From an uncultured Microscilla sp. (GTDB lineage Bacteria > Bacteroidota > Bacteroidia > Cytophagales > Microscillaceae): a stretch of 64,000 nucleotides of DNA. The notes beneath the pieces are model-generated. The model did no database searches. It was given only the letters and a program-made list of their open reading frames with translations, and was not told where the DNA came from. The translations under genes and the position numbers were made by a program. Positions 43,636 through 52,588 of the stretch are shown in pieces (position 1 is the stretch's first letter; every line of letters begins with the position of its first letter). The stretch covers positions 1 through 64,000 of the forward strand of contig NZ_CANLRP010000001.1 in the NCBI RefSeq assembly GCF_947493425.1. Direction: 5' to 3'.

Positions 43636-43828
43636 GGAATGGTGTAAAAATAAATTTCTATAGTAACGCTAAAATATTTTGTTGCTAGACGAGGTACGGC
43701 AATATCCAGTGGATGTTGAGCGAGCTTGAGGGATGGTCGGCTAATAGCAGCGCTATTCGGCTATTTTTTAACAAAGTATAGCCTCAAAAGATGAGGTTAA
43801 GAATGCGTATTTATTTTGGTACCATTCC
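43636..43828 (+). mobile_element. Miniature element B, copy 2 (composite right half)
   Basis: A 193-bp copy of element B, differing at four bases from copy 1. It is flanked by TAA at 43633-43635 and 43829-43831. The right end is 19 bases upstream of the ATG of the SecD-head gene, so the element replaces that gene's promoter region or supplies one. Confidence 0.85.
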
Positions 43829-43847
43829 TAAGTTAAATTTTTTTGCT

Positions 43848-44282
43848 ATGAAAAAACTAATATGGATGCTAGGGCTTGTGCTATTGGTTGCCCAGCTAAG
43901 CTATGGACAAACTGATGGCACAAGTTTGAGTGGTATTTTTCAAACTGCGGTTCAAGGAGGGGTAAAACTCCCTTTTTACAACAATACAGATAGATCGTTG
44001 AGGGTAGATAAATCTGTAGCCATTACTTTTGCAGATTTCAAAAAAATGACTGCTAAGTCTACTCCTCAGGGCAAAACTTTATTTATTAAGTTAAATAAAG
44101 CAGGGAAAGCAAAACTTGCTCAAATGACCCAAAATAATCTACAAAAACCCTTGGTGATTGTTTTTGAGGGCGAAATTTTATCAGCACCGTTGGTGCAAGA
44201 AACCATTACGAGTGGTAACTTACAGATAACAGGCATAGATAAAAAAACTGCCCGTAAGTTTATCAAATCTTATAAAAAATAA
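43848..44282 (+). CDS. Orphan SecD P1-head-like exported protein
   Basis: A 144-residue protein with a signal peptide (LIWMLGLVLLVAQLSYGQ). The start at 43848 is preferred because the frame extending upstream runs into element B. The mature region resembles the SecD/SecDF periplasmic P1 head: SVAITFADFKKMTAKSTPQG, LFIKLNKAGKAKLAQMTQNN, KPLVIVFEGEILSAPLVQET and the hallmark ITSGNLQITGI. In SecDF this head binds preproteins emerging from SecYEG. Here the domain is alone, without SecD membrane helices, so it may be a periplasmic binding protein or chaperone. Sec function is inferred from the domain only. Confidence 0.75.
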   Translation: MKKLIWMLGLVLLVAQLSYGQTDGTSLSGIFQTAVQGGVKLPFYNNTDRSLRVDKSVAITFADFKKMTAKSTPQGKTLFIKLNKAGKAKLAQMTQNNLQKPLVIVFEGEILSAPLVQETITSGNLQITGIDKKTARKFIKSYKK

Positions 44283-44481
44283 AAATAGGAAGGGGTTTGC
44301 CAATATTTGCTTTGTTTGCTACTGTTTTTTATGCTTTGCAATGACATCTATCAGTGTTGTAAAGGAAGAAGTATTATATCTTTGTCTTGAAAAAATATAA
44401 CTATTCAAGGTTGTTACACAATTTGTTTTTTTTGTAATGCTTGAAAACTTACATTTATTTGGACTGATTATAAATAATGCA

Positions 44482-44489
44482 TACTTTTG
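44482..44489 (+). promoter_or_regulatory. Promoter with -33 TTTG
   Basis: TACTTTTG with TTTG at 44458-44461, spacing 20, is a full Bacteroidota promoter, giving a leader of about 20 bases before the ATG at 44518. Confidence 0.65.
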
Positions 44490-44517
44490 TAATACCAACA
44501 GCATATAAAACACAACA

Positions 44518-44874
44518 ATGAAGCAGAATATACCAAATCACTTTATAGAAGTTTACCAAACCCCAAACGGTGCGGTATACCAATCAAATAAAGATCGTTG
44601 TTTTTGGGTAGAATTTAATGGAGCGATGACTTCCTACAAAGTACTTTGCTTTTATAAATTCAAAAAAGCAGTAGATAACATAGATTTGGACTTAATGGCA
44701 AACAACTCTGACGCTGTTTATGATTATGAAATAATAGCACCATGCAGCTGTGAGCGTTGTTATGTGCTTACCCTTACCGAAATTGCCGAACTCAAAGAAT
44801 TACTTTCTGGTGCCAAAGTAATGCTTGAACTGAACAGCATACTGTACGAACGTTTGTACTCTGTATTGGTTTAG
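44518..44874 (+). CDS. Small cytosolic protein with CxxC motif
   Basis: A 118-residue protein with no signal peptide or membrane helix. It contains a CSCERC motif (about 77-82), resembling a zinc ribbon half-site, and an acidic helix at the C-terminus ending in ELNSILYERLYSVLV. Similar small proteins are widespread in Cytophagales, but no family or function is known to me. It has a good promoter and a terminator, so it is a single-gene transcription unit. Confidence 0.6.
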   Translation: MKQNIPNHFIEVYQTPNGAVYQSNKDRCFWVEFNGAMTSYKVLCFYKFKKAVDNIDLDLMANNSDAVYDYEIIAPCSCERCYVLTLTEIAELKELLSGAKVMLELNSILYERLYSVLV

Positions 44875-44887
44875 TAAAATACATCCC

Positions 44888-44926
44888 ACGCCTGTGCTTC
44901 TCACGCTATCAGGCGTCTGCCTTTTT
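44888..44926 (+). terminator. Intrinsic terminator
   Basis: Arms ACGCCTG and CAGGCGT with a 15-base loop and a short T-run at 44922-44926. Confidence 0.65.
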
Positions 44927-45109
44927 GCTATATTTTCCTGCCTTTTACTTGTATACTTTCCCTAACTCCCTTTCTGCGAGTACATTATTTTCTTAGTTAA
45001 AATATAGTACCTCAAAACACGACTTTTTAAATCTGATTTCGTTTTATTGTGTAGCAATACTTTAAAAGCACTATTACACACACATCCATCAAATGATACT
45101 TTGGCGTTT

Positions 45110-46345
45110 ATGATTGAATATCAATGCTTTACACTAAAAAATGGCTTGCAAGTATACCTACACCAAGACACTACTACTCCAGTAGCGGCGGTCAATATAC
45201 TATATAATGTGGGCTCGAAAGATGAGGACGAAAACAAAACAGGGTTTGCCCATTTATTTGAGCACTTAATGTTTGGTGGGTCTAAAAATATTCCATCTTA
45301 TGATGAACCTTTACAGCGGGTAGGAGGTGAAAACAATGCTTACACTACACCTGATATTACTAACTATTACATCACACTACCTATTGCCAATATAGAAACT
45401 GCTTTTTGGCTGGAGTCTGACCGTATGATGAGTTTATCGTTTGATCCTGAGGTGTTAGAAGTGCAACGAAAGGTAGTAATAGAAGAGTTTAAGCAAAGGT
45501 ATTTGAACCAACCTTATGGAGATGTATGGCTCAAGCTACGTCCATTGGCTTATCAGGTACACCCTTACCGTTGGGCAACTATAGGCAAAGACATTTCGCA
45601 CATAGAGCGTGCTACAATGCAAGACGTAAAAGATTTTTTTAGAAAGTTTTACCTTCCCAACAACGCTATTTTGGCAGTAGCCGGCAATATAGATAAAGCA
45701 CAGCTACAGTACCTTGCCGAGAAATGGTTTGGTGACATTCCGGCGGGCACTGACTATCAGCGGAAGCTACCTAAAGAACCTCTGCAAACAAAGGCCAGGT
45801 ATGCCGAAGTTACTGGCGATGTGCCAATGAACGCGCTTTATAAGGTGTACCACATGGCACCTAAAAACCACCCTGATTATTATGCTACAGATTTGCTCAG
45901 TGATGTATTGGGGCGAGGCAAGTCATCAAGACTGTATACCAAGTTGGTCAAAGAGAAGAAAATATTTAATTCTGTCAATGCTTATATTACCGGGTCGGTA
46001 GAGCCAGGCTTGTTGGTGGTACATGGCAACCTCAACGAAGGCGTGTCGCTGGAAGAGGGCGATGAAGCAGTACAAAAAATCATTGCTGAGCTCAAAAATC
46101 ATAAAATACAAGAACAAGAGTTGAGCAAAGTGAAAAATCAGGCAGAGTCTACTTTGGTGTTTTCAGAGGTAGAGGTGCTTACCAGAATCATGAACCTTAG
46201 TTTTGCGGCATTATTGGGCAATGCCAATGCAGTAAACAATGAATCTGAGAAAATACAAGCGGTACATTCTCAGCAGATGATGGACATAGCCAATCAGATT
46301 TTGGTACCCGAAAATAGCAGTACCCTTTATTATAGAAAAGCCTGA
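45110..46345 (+). CDS. M16-family zinc peptidase
   Basis: A 411-residue pitrilysin-family protease (start ATG at 45110; upstream in-frame codons look non-coding). The inverted zinc motif HLFEH is at residues 48-52, and the third ligand Glu lies in the later RKVVIEEFKQRYLNQPYGDVW. One half of a two-half M16 enzyme is present here; many bacterial members act as dimers of an active and an inactive subunit, but no partner is adjacent. No signal peptide is visible, so it is cytosolic or membrane-associated. It probably degrades oligopeptides. Confidence 0.92.
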   Translation: MIEYQCFTLKNGLQVYLHQDTTTPVAAVNILYNVGSKDEDENKTGFAHLFEHLMFGGSKNIPSYDEPLQRVGGENNAYTTPDITNYYITLPIANIETAFWLESDRMMSLSFDPEVLEVQRKVVIEEFKQRYLNQPYGDVWLKLRPLAYQVHPYRWATIGKDISHIERATMQDVKDFFRKFYLPNNAILAVAGNIDKAQLQYLAEKWFGDIPAGTDYQRKLPKEPLQTKARYAEVTGDVPMNALYKVYHMAPKNHPDYYATDLLSDVLGRGKSSRLYTKLVKEKKIFNSVNAYITGSVEPGLLVVHGNLNEGVSLEEGDEAVQKIIAELKNHKIQEQELSKVKNQAESTLVFSEVEVLTRIMNLSFAALLGNANAVNNESEKIQAVHSQQMMDIANQILVPENSSTLYYRKA

Positions 46346-46450
46346 CAAGTGGGTTGGTTTGTTCATCTTTACCAATACATTGTGTAGGATATTTGATTAA
46401 TGTTGCTAAAATATTGATATTCGTTGCATTAATCATTTAAAAAAAATATT

Positions 46451-46930
46451 GTGAAAATACGTGTAGGTCAAGGTTATGATGTACATCAGCTGCAAGAAGG
46501 GGCTGATTTTTGGCTGGGTGGAATCAAAATTCCTCACACTCATGGTGCAGTTGGGCATTCAGACGCTGATGTGCTCATACATACTATTTGTGATGCTTTA
46601 CTGGGGGCAGCAAATATGCGTGATATAGGGTATCACTTTTCTGACAAAGACCCTCAATACAAAGGGATTGATAGTAAAATACTGCTGAAGGATGTGATAA
46701 AATTACTGAAGGATGCCAATTATGAAATAGGAAATATAGATGCGGTAGTTTGTTTGCAAGCCCCAAAAATAGGGCAATACATCCCAGAAATGCAGCAGTG
46801 TTTGGCCGATGTAATGAGTATCTCTGTGGATGATGTGTCTGTAAAAGCCACTACAACAGAACGCTTGGGCTTTGTTGGACGTAAAGAAGGAGTAGCGGCT
46901 ATGGCTACAGTGTTAATTTCAAAAAAATAG
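46451..46930 (+). CDS. ispF: 2-C-methyl-D-erythritol 2,4-cyclodiphosphate synthase
   Basis: A 159-residue IspF, fifth enzyme of the MEP isoprenoid pathway, converting CDP-ME 2-phosphate to MEcPP with loss of CMP. Motifs: RVGQGYDVHQLQEG (metal-binding Asp8, His10), LGGIKIPHTHGAVGHSDADVL, MRDIGYHFSDKDPQYKGIDS and KATTTERLGFVGRKEGVAAM. Length is normal. The start is GTG at 46451, preceded by an A-rich spacer. No other isp gene lies nearby. Confidence 0.97.
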   Translation: MKIRVGQGYDVHQLQEGADFWLGGIKIPHTHGAVGHSDADVLIHTICDALLGAANMRDIGYHFSDKDPQYKGIDSKILLKDVIKLLKDANYEIGNIDAVVCLQAPKIGQYIPEMQQCLADVMSISVDDVSVKATTTERLGFVGRKEGVAAMATVLISKK

Positions 46931-47089
46931 ACAACTTGTTTTGCTTACTTTGAGTAAATAATGCAAGTATATGTTTGATTGCATAACGCTATAAAAATCA
47001 GGTTTTCCTATAATTCGGAAAACAGACTACGTATTTAATTGATTTTTTTAGTTATTTTTGCTTTGATATATTTAAAATTTCGAGAAATT

Positions 47090-47500
47090 ATGAAAAAGAA
47101 TTATTTTTCTTTATTACTAATGACCCTTGTTTGTGTTTTTGCTTTTACAGCTTGCAAAAAAGGTGGTGATAATGATCCAGGCACAAGTGATTTGCTAGTT
47201 GCTAAGCAACCTTGGACAATTTCAAAAGTGACCGACCAAAACAACACAGAAGTTACTACCTTTCAGGGTAAAACAGTGACTTTCAGTGCTGATGGTTCGT
47301 ATACTCATACCTTAGGGAGCGCTACCGAATCAGGTACTTACACTGTTACTGGCAATACTATTACTTTTACTCCTGCCAGTGGTACTGCTTATGCAGCTAG
47401 TTTTACCGATGTAAACGTTACTTCATCTGAGTTAACTTTTAAAATGACCGTTGAGAGCACCAAAACAGGTACTACTACCTACTCAGTCACCATGCAGTAG
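47090..47500 (+). CDS. Lipoprotein with lipocalin-like domain
   Basis: A 136-residue lipoprotein: signal peptide with lipobox (CVFAFTAC, Cys about 22), Gly/Asp linker, then a beta-rich domain (QPWTISKVTDQNNTEVTTFQ, TVTFSADGSYTHTLG, GTYTVTGNTITFTPASGT), the repeating pattern of Bacteroidota lipocalin-like (DUF5004-type) lipoproteins. I chose the ATG at 47090 over an in-frame ATT-containing extension upstream. A TATTTTTG promoter match lies at 47053-47060, giving a leader of about 25 bases, and a terminator follows. Confidence 0.75.
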   Translation: MKKNYFSLLLMTLVCVFAFTACKKGGDNDPGTSDLLVAKQPWTISKVTDQNNTEVTTFQGKTVTFSADGSYTHTLGSATESGTYTVTGNTITFTPASGTAYAASFTDVNVTSSELTFKMTVESTKTGTTTYSVTMQ

Positions 47501-47521
47501 TGTGAGCCATATATTATATAT

Positions 47522-47562
47522 AAAAAAACGTCTTTTGTGAGCTACTCAAAAGACGTTTTTTT
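47522..47562. terminator. Bidirectional intrinsic terminator
   Basis: Arms AAAAAAACGTCTTTTG and CAAAAGACGTTTTTTT with a nine-base loop, between the lipoprotein and the convergent kinase gene. It serves both. Confidence 0.9.
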
Positions 47563-47589
47563 ATGCTGCGTATTCAACAATCCTATAGG

Positions 47590-49251
47590 TTAATTCTCTT
47601 CTTCTTTTTTTTCCTGGGCTGTTTTAATTTCCTCAGCAATCTTTTTAATTTTCTGGTTGAGTGAGTCTAGCTGAGCAGGCGGGCTTAGGTCTTGTGGGTT
47701 TGCCGACTTTCGTATGCACTGAAAGCGAGCAGCTTCTATGTTACGTTTTATCTTAAAAGTAACTGGTACTTTGGGTTCTTTAGCTAAGTCGCCGTACTTG
47801 TGTACATATTCTTCCAACTCAGCTCCGGCGGCATTAAAGTATTTTATAGCAATCACTACATCCTTAAACTTTACATCTGAGCGATTGTTTACCAAAGTAA
47901 CTTCTACTGTCATTCCTTCGGCAAGCTCGTCTTCTTCGAGTAGTCTACCATCTACTACTAGCCCTCTCATCAAAGAATCGGTACGCTTTCGCTGGATTGT
48001 TTTTAGTGTGTCCTGCAAATGTTTTTTGATTGAATTCAGACTATCAATGATAGCTTCTTGTGCCTCAATCTTTTTTTTCTTCTCTTCGTCCTCTTTATCT
48101 TTTTCCTTGTCTTCCTCTTTTGTCTTGTTCTGATCTTCTCCTGTTTTTGGATCTTTCTTTATCACTTCCTGATCCTTACCAGTAGTGTTTTTTCGGTTAT
48201 CGGCTATGCCTTTTTTAGGGGCATCATCTCCCATAAATTCACTATAAATAACAAAGCCTACAAGCCCTACTAAAACAAATATCAAAATATACAAAGGGGC
48301 ATAAGAGACTCTTTTGGGGTGGGTATTTTTTTTCCTCTGTTTTTGACTGGCAGCACTGGTATTACGTGCAATGGCATCTGTAGCCTTTACCTGGGTAGGT
48401 CTTAAGTTTTGCGTGGTAGTATCTCCTGTGACCTCTTCTTGTTTGAGCAATGCTTCTTTAAACTCAGCGCAACTCTGAAAACGTTCTGCTGGATTTTTTG
48501 CCGTGGCTTTGTCAATCAATTGTTGCATTCGTTCCGAAATGGCACCATTGAACTGCTTCAAAGGAGGCAAAGGGTCATTTACTATCTTATTGAACACATC
48601 AAACTCAGTAAGTTGAGTTTCGTCATAGGGCGCTTTTCCTGTAAGCATTTCAAACAAGGTAACTCCTAGTGAGTATATGTCAGTTCGCTGATCTATTTCT
48701 TTCCCTTGTACTTGTTCGGGGCTCATGTACATCACTGTACCTAGTTGAGCACCGGGTTTGGTAAGGTTGTTTTTGTTTTCTTTTAAAATTTTAGCAATCC
48801 CAAAGTCCAACACTTTGGCGCTGGCATCTTGAGTGATGATAATGTTTGAGGGTTTTATATCGCGGTGAATCACGCCTTGTTTGTGGGCGTACTCCATACC
48901 AGCCAATATAAGCGAAAAGTAATAACGAACCTGTTCTTCAGGAATAGGGCACTTCTTGATAAACCTATCAAGTGCTTCGCCTTGTGCATATTCCATAATT
49001 AGAAACAAGCCTTTTTCGTTTTCTAAGTAATCATATAGGGTAATAATATTGATATGCTGAAGGTTGGACAGGGTGGTTGCTTCTTGCCGAAAACGCTGTT
49101 TTACTTGCTCGTTGTTTACCAACAATGGGTTAAGGGCTTTAATGGCTACTTTTCTGCCAAGCTGAGTATGGGTTGCCTGGAATACAGTTCCTACACCCCC
49201 TTCGCCTATGAGTGAATCTATATGATAATTAAGAATTTTTTCCCCGATCAT
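47590..49251 (-). CDS. Membrane Ser/Thr protein kinase
   Basis: A 553-residue Hanks-type kinase. Gly-loop GEGGVGTVF (16-24), Lys38 in VAIKAL, HRD (129-131) in VIHRDIKPSN, DFG (149-151), and SPEQ in the activation segment are all intact, so it should be active. A membrane helix (about 317-336) separates the cytosolic kinase from an external part. That part has a Lys/Glu-rich coiled coil (about 350-410) and a beta-rich domain (EVTLVNNRSDVKFKDVVIAI), resembling FxLYD-like modules, with a final coiled coil. It belongs to a five-gene cluster with an FHA protein, VWA-FHA protein, PP2C phosphatase and pseudokinase. A stable hairpin (49308-49349) precedes it, so its level may be set separately. Confidence 0.93.
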   Translation of the reverse strand: MIGEKILNYHIDSLIGEGGVGTVFQATHTQLGRKVAIKALNPLLVNNEQVKQRFRQEATTLSNLQHINIITLYDYLENEKGLFLIMEYAQGEALDRFIKKCPIPEEQVRYYFSLILAGMEYAHKQGVIHRDIKPSNIIITQDASAKVLDFGIAKILKENKNNLTKPGAQLGTVMYMSPEQVQGKEIDQRTDIYSLGVTLFEMLTGKAPYDETQLTEFDVFNKIVNDPLPPLKQFNGAISERMQQLIDKATAKNPAERFQSCAEFKEALLKQEEVTGDTTTQNLRPTQVKATDAIARNTSAASQKQRKKNTHPKRVSYAPLYILIFVLVGLVGFVIYSEFMGDDAPKKGIADNRKNTTGKDQEVIKKDPKTGEDQNKTKEEDKEKDKEDEEKKKKIEAQEAIIDSLNSIKKHLQDTLKTIQRKRTDSLMRGLVVDGRLLEEDELAEGMTVEVTLVNNRSDVKFKDVVIAIKYFNAAGAELEEYVHKYGDLAKEPKVPVTFKIKRNIEAARFQCIRKSANPQDLSPPAQLDSLNQKIKKIAEEIKTAQEKKEEEN

Positions 49252-49307
49252 TACATAATAAAGTTTAAAGTGCTTTTAGTTGGGTTATGATGCCTGAAAT
49301 AAATATA

Positions 49308-49349
49308 CCTCACCTCTGTAGTTTTCATAACAAAACAACTGAAGTGAGG
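49308..49349 (-). terminator. Hairpin between kinase genes
   Basis: On the minus strand, arms CCTCACTTCAGTTGTTTTG and GAAAACTACAGAGGTGAGG pair at 15-16 of 19 positions around a short loop, followed by an AT-rich tract. It may be an attenuator or partial terminator between the pseudokinase and kinase genes. Confidence 0.5.
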
Positions 49350-49366
49350 CAAGTCATTTATGAGGG

Positions 49367-50839
49367 TTAATATCTGGGAGCATTTAATGGAATCACCAAT
49401 TCTTTTCCTTCATAAATAGGTTTCTCTTCTTCTATCAACATTCCCTGTTCGTCGTATTGTCGCTTTGCATTTGCCAGCGAAATTCCATTGGCGTATAGAA
49501 TTATTTTTGGGTTGATACGATATTTACGGGATACATGATAAATATTTTCGTTTGCTTTCAGTTTATAAATGTCACGCACCAATATTTTTAACCCAGTACG
49601 AGGGCGAATTTTATCAGTACGTTTTATATCATTCATTTTTTCGAGGGTTTCTAAAGGTACATAATACCTTTTTGCCAACCATTCGAGGGTTTCGCCATAA
49701 CCTGCTTTATGAATAAATACCTTAGTGCTGTCATTTGCTTTGCCTATGGTCATACGGCGAATACTGTCGCTTACTCGTTGTGCTTTGTTGGCTCTCTTGA
49801 TAGAGTCTTGCATAGAGCGAATAGAGCTGGTATCCTGGATATTAAATACTACTGCTGTATTGACAAATTTTTTGGTGTTGTCTTTGGCATAACTGTAAAT
49901 AAGCATCACACCCACCAACCCTATGAGAATATACAAAGGCAAATTTATCACCTTTACATTTTCAGCATAAACTTCAGATTCTTCTTCCAGGTCGTCAGGG
50001 TAAACAACAGGAGTAGGGGGAGTTTTGATCGAGTTGAGTGATTCTGTATGCTTTTTCAACGCCTCTATAAAGCCTTCCAGTGTCGCAAAACGTTGTGCAG
50101 GGTCTTTTGCTAAAGCCTTTTGCAGTATGGTTTTCAACCCAGCACTGGTGTTTTTCAGAGGCAAAGATGTTTGAATAATATCTTTCTGTAGTTGAGCAAG
50201 TGTTTTTCCTTCGTAAGGTTGATTGCCATGCAGCATAAAGTGAAAAATCACCGCCAATGCATACACATCACTTGCTTGGTTGGTGGCTTGCCCACGGGCT
50301 TGTTCAGGGCTGATATAAGCTGCCAATTCTACATTCTGTAGTTTTAAATTTTCGGTTAAAAAAACATTGCTCAAAGCCGATGCTAATAATTTTACTTCTT
50401 GGTCTTGAGACACAAAAATATGATTGGGGCTGATAGCACCATTGATCAATTGGTTTTGATGCGCATATTGGTAGGCTTCTAATATTTTCATAAACAGACC
50501 CATTGCCTCTGCTTCATTCATTGCGCCCTGGCGATAAATATGGTGAGTAAGCGAATGGTCTTCCAGGTACTCATATATTAGGTAAAGGTCATTGCCTTGC
50601 TCCAGGCAATCATACAAAGTGGCAATATAGGGATGTTGCACAGCAGCAAGTTTTTTTACTTCTTCCATAAAAGAAGCCTTTGCCTCAGGGTTATAGTCCA
50701 GTAATGGGTTAAGGGTTTTAATCAATACTTTTTTGGGAAATTGAATGTGTGTACCCACGTAAGAACGAAAGACCTGATTCTCCTGGACTAATTCTTCTAT
50801 GCGGTAGTTTAATATGTTGTTGTTATTATTCTCGCCCAT
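49367..50839 (-). CDS. Pseudokinase with membrane helix and two LysM domains
   Basis: A 490-residue protein (start ATG at 50839, seven codons inside the longest frame). The N-terminal 265 residues follow the Ser/Thr kinase fold: KKVLIKTLNPLL with Lys41, a shortened or missing Gly-loop, and SPEQARG. But the HRD loop reads N-G-A (133-135), Lys and Asn of the loop are Ser and His, and DFG is replaced by A-S-A (153-155), so catalysis is most unlikely. A membrane helix (about 299-316) follows, then two LysM-like domains (about 375-421 and 424-482; KAGYGETLEWLAKRYYVPLE). The protein could bind peptidoglycan outside and scaffold or regulate the active kinase inside. Confidence 0.85.
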   Translation of the reverse strand: MGENNNNNILNYRIEELVQENQVFRSYVGTHIQFPKKVLIKTLNPLLDYNPEAKASFMEEVKKLAAVQHPYIATLYDCLEQGNDLYLIYEYLEDHSLTHHIYRQGAMNEAEAMGLFMKILEAYQYAHQNQLINGAISPNHIFVSQDQEVKLLASALSNVFLTENLKLQNVELAAYISPEQARGQATNQASDVYALAVIFHFMLHGNQPYEGKTLAQLQKDIIQTSLPLKNTSAGLKTILQKALAKDPAQRFATLEGFIEALKKHTESLNSIKTPPTPVVYPDDLEEESEVYAENVKVINLPLYILIGLVGVMLIYSYAKDNTKKFVNTAVVFNIQDTSSIRSMQDSIKRANKAQRVSDSIRRMTIGKANDSTKVFIHKAGYGETLEWLAKRYYVPLETLEKMNDIKRTDKIRPRTGLKILVRDIYKLKANENIYHVSRKYRINPKIILYANGISLANAKRQYDEQGMLIEEEKPIYEGKELVIPLNAPRY

Positions 50840-50939
50840 TACATTTTGGTTTAAAAGCAAAAATACAACTTATTTTTATAACGCTGACTTTTAGCTTTCT
50901 AAATTTTACTTGGCAGAAGTAAATTGAATACTTCTCTGT

Positions 50940-52562
50940 TTATTGTTTTAATTTTGCTGATTCTTCGGCAATAGTTTTTTGTGCTTTTTGTTTCAAATCA
51001 TCTAGTTTATCTATCACCTTTTTGGGGTTTTCTTTAGGTATAATTAGCTTCTTAATATTCTTTGTTTCGATTTCATCGGCAGACTTTAGCCCATTTACCT
51101 CCAGTATCCACTCAAGTTTTGAGCCCTGCTCTTCGGCAAGCTTTTTTAAGTCCTTGGTTTTTTCGGTTACCTGCACCGTGATGTGGTTAAACTTATTACG
51201 TAGACTGTCTAATTTAAGCAAAGTATTGTTCAAGGATTTTTGGGTAGAATTAATAAAGTCCTGAGCATCTTTTATCCGCTTTTTTGCTGCATTGTACTTG
51301 TTTTTGGCGTTATTAATAGTTTCTTCCCCATCTTGCCACCACTTCTTTGTTTTGTCTACTATACCTGTATTTATAATGCCCTCTTTCACAGCGTATTTAT
51401 ATAACCATTGAGCTCCATAAAACACCACTATTACCAATACCAACCTACCCAATACCTGCATAATGGGAGAGTCTATGTCTAGCCTAAAGCCTGATCCTCT
51501 GTTGCGACGTTTTCGTGAACCACGACTATCCTGATAGTCTTCTTCATCATCTTCATAATGATCATAGTCACGTTTAGCGCGAGGTTCTTGTCGTTTTGGG
51601 TTGGGTGTTTTTGGGGTAGGAGGGTAGGCTTCTGATTCGGGTGATGGTATAAAGTCAGAAGAAGATGTACCCTGCGATACATCTTCTGGTGAAAAGTCAT
51701 TAAACCCAGCATTTGCATCATCGGCAGACGATACATCAGAAAAACCACTGGTAGGTGGCGGGTTATTAATCAGTGTGCCACCTAATATACTCTTTTGCTC
51801 GCCTGAGTCAAATTTATGCTTATCAGGCAAGTTATAAAATTCAATTAATTGTACAGTAGTATTGTCATAACCTCCCAGGTTGTTGGCCATCTGTACCAGT
51901 TTTATAGCCTTGTGCTCTACATCTATCGGAGAGTTAAGTGTGCCTTCTATACTTTTGTCGTGCACCAAGCCATTGAGCCCGTCGGTACAAAGTAAAAATA
52001 TATCGTTTTTGTCAGGTATAATAGGCGAAAAAGACACTTCTACTTCTGTTACAGGTTGGGTACCCAACGCTCGTAACAATTCGTTGCGACGGGGGTGTGT
52101 TTCTGCTTCTTCATCACTTATTACCCCCTGGTCTACCAAAGCCTGTACAAACGAATGGTCTTTAGTTACCCTGGATATACCACCTTGGTTTAAACGATAA
52201 AGGCGGCTGTCGCCTACATGCCCATAGTATACCTGATCATTGCGTACCAACATTAACACACAAGTGGTGCCCATACCTTGCATTCCGGGGGCTTTCTGAG
52301 CTGCTTGAAAAATCTGTTGGTTAGCATATTGTATTGCCTGACTGATAGCTTCTATTGGATTAGGGTAGTATTGGTGTTGAAAAAAGGTTTTGATGCTGTT
52401 TACAGCCATCCGCGAAGCTGTAGAGCCTCCGGCAGCGCCACCCATGCCATCACACACCACAAAAACATATCCATTGGAGGTTTCATAATACCCCATAGAA
52501 TCTTCGTTTTGCTTTCTTACATGCCCTATATCGGTATGGCTACCAAAATGAAAGTTTTTCAT
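50940..52562 (-). CDS. PP2C-family phosphatase with membrane helix
   Basis: A 540-residue PP2C (PPM) phosphatase: residues 1-250 hold the catalytic domain with metal ligands Asp21 in KQNEDSMGYY, CDGMGGAAGG (38-42 region), GDSRLYRL, FLLCTDGLNGL and GGYDNTTVQL. It should dephosphorylate Ser/Thr in proteins of this cluster. About 270-370 is a Pro/Ser/Asp-rich linker, then one membrane helix (about 375-395) and an external coiled coil (about 400-540) rich in Lys and Asn. It lies 26 bases after the VWA-FHA gene. Such Pkn/PP2C pairs regulate cell-wall synthesis or secretion in other bacteria. Confidence 0.95.
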   Translation of the reverse strand: MKNFHFGSHTDIGHVRKQNEDSMGYYETSNGYVFVVCDGMGGAAGGSTASRMAVNSIKTFFQHQYYPNPIEAISQAIQYANQQIFQAAQKAPGMQGMGTTCVLMLVRNDQVYYGHVGDSRLYRLNQGGISRVTKDHSFVQALVDQGVISDEEAETHPRRNELLRALGTQPVTEVEVSFSPIIPDKNDIFLLCTDGLNGLVHDKSIEGTLNSPIDVEHKAIKLVQMANNLGGYDNTTVQLIEFYNLPDKHKFDSGEQKSILGGTLINNPPPTSGFSDVSSADDANAGFNDFSPEDVSQGTSSSDFIPSPESEAYPPTPKTPNPKRQEPRAKRDYDHYEDDEEDYQDSRGSRKRRNRGSGFRLDIDSPIMQVLGRLVLVIVVFYGAQWLYKYAVKEGIINTGIVDKTKKWWQDGEETINNAKNKYNAAKKRIKDAQDFINSTQKSLNNTLLKLDSLRNKFNHITVQVTEKTKDLKKLAEEQGSKLEWILEVNGLKSADEIETKNIKKLIIPKENPKKVIDKLDDLKQKAQKTIAEESAKLKQ

Positions 52563-52588
52563 ATCGTTATAACGTTCCTTCCATCTGT

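Noticed and set aside
43791-43847. Upstream start of the SecD-head gene inside element B
   Set aside because: The first 19 codons would be encoded by the end of the mobile element and would precede the signal peptide; the ATG at 43848 starts the signal peptide directly.
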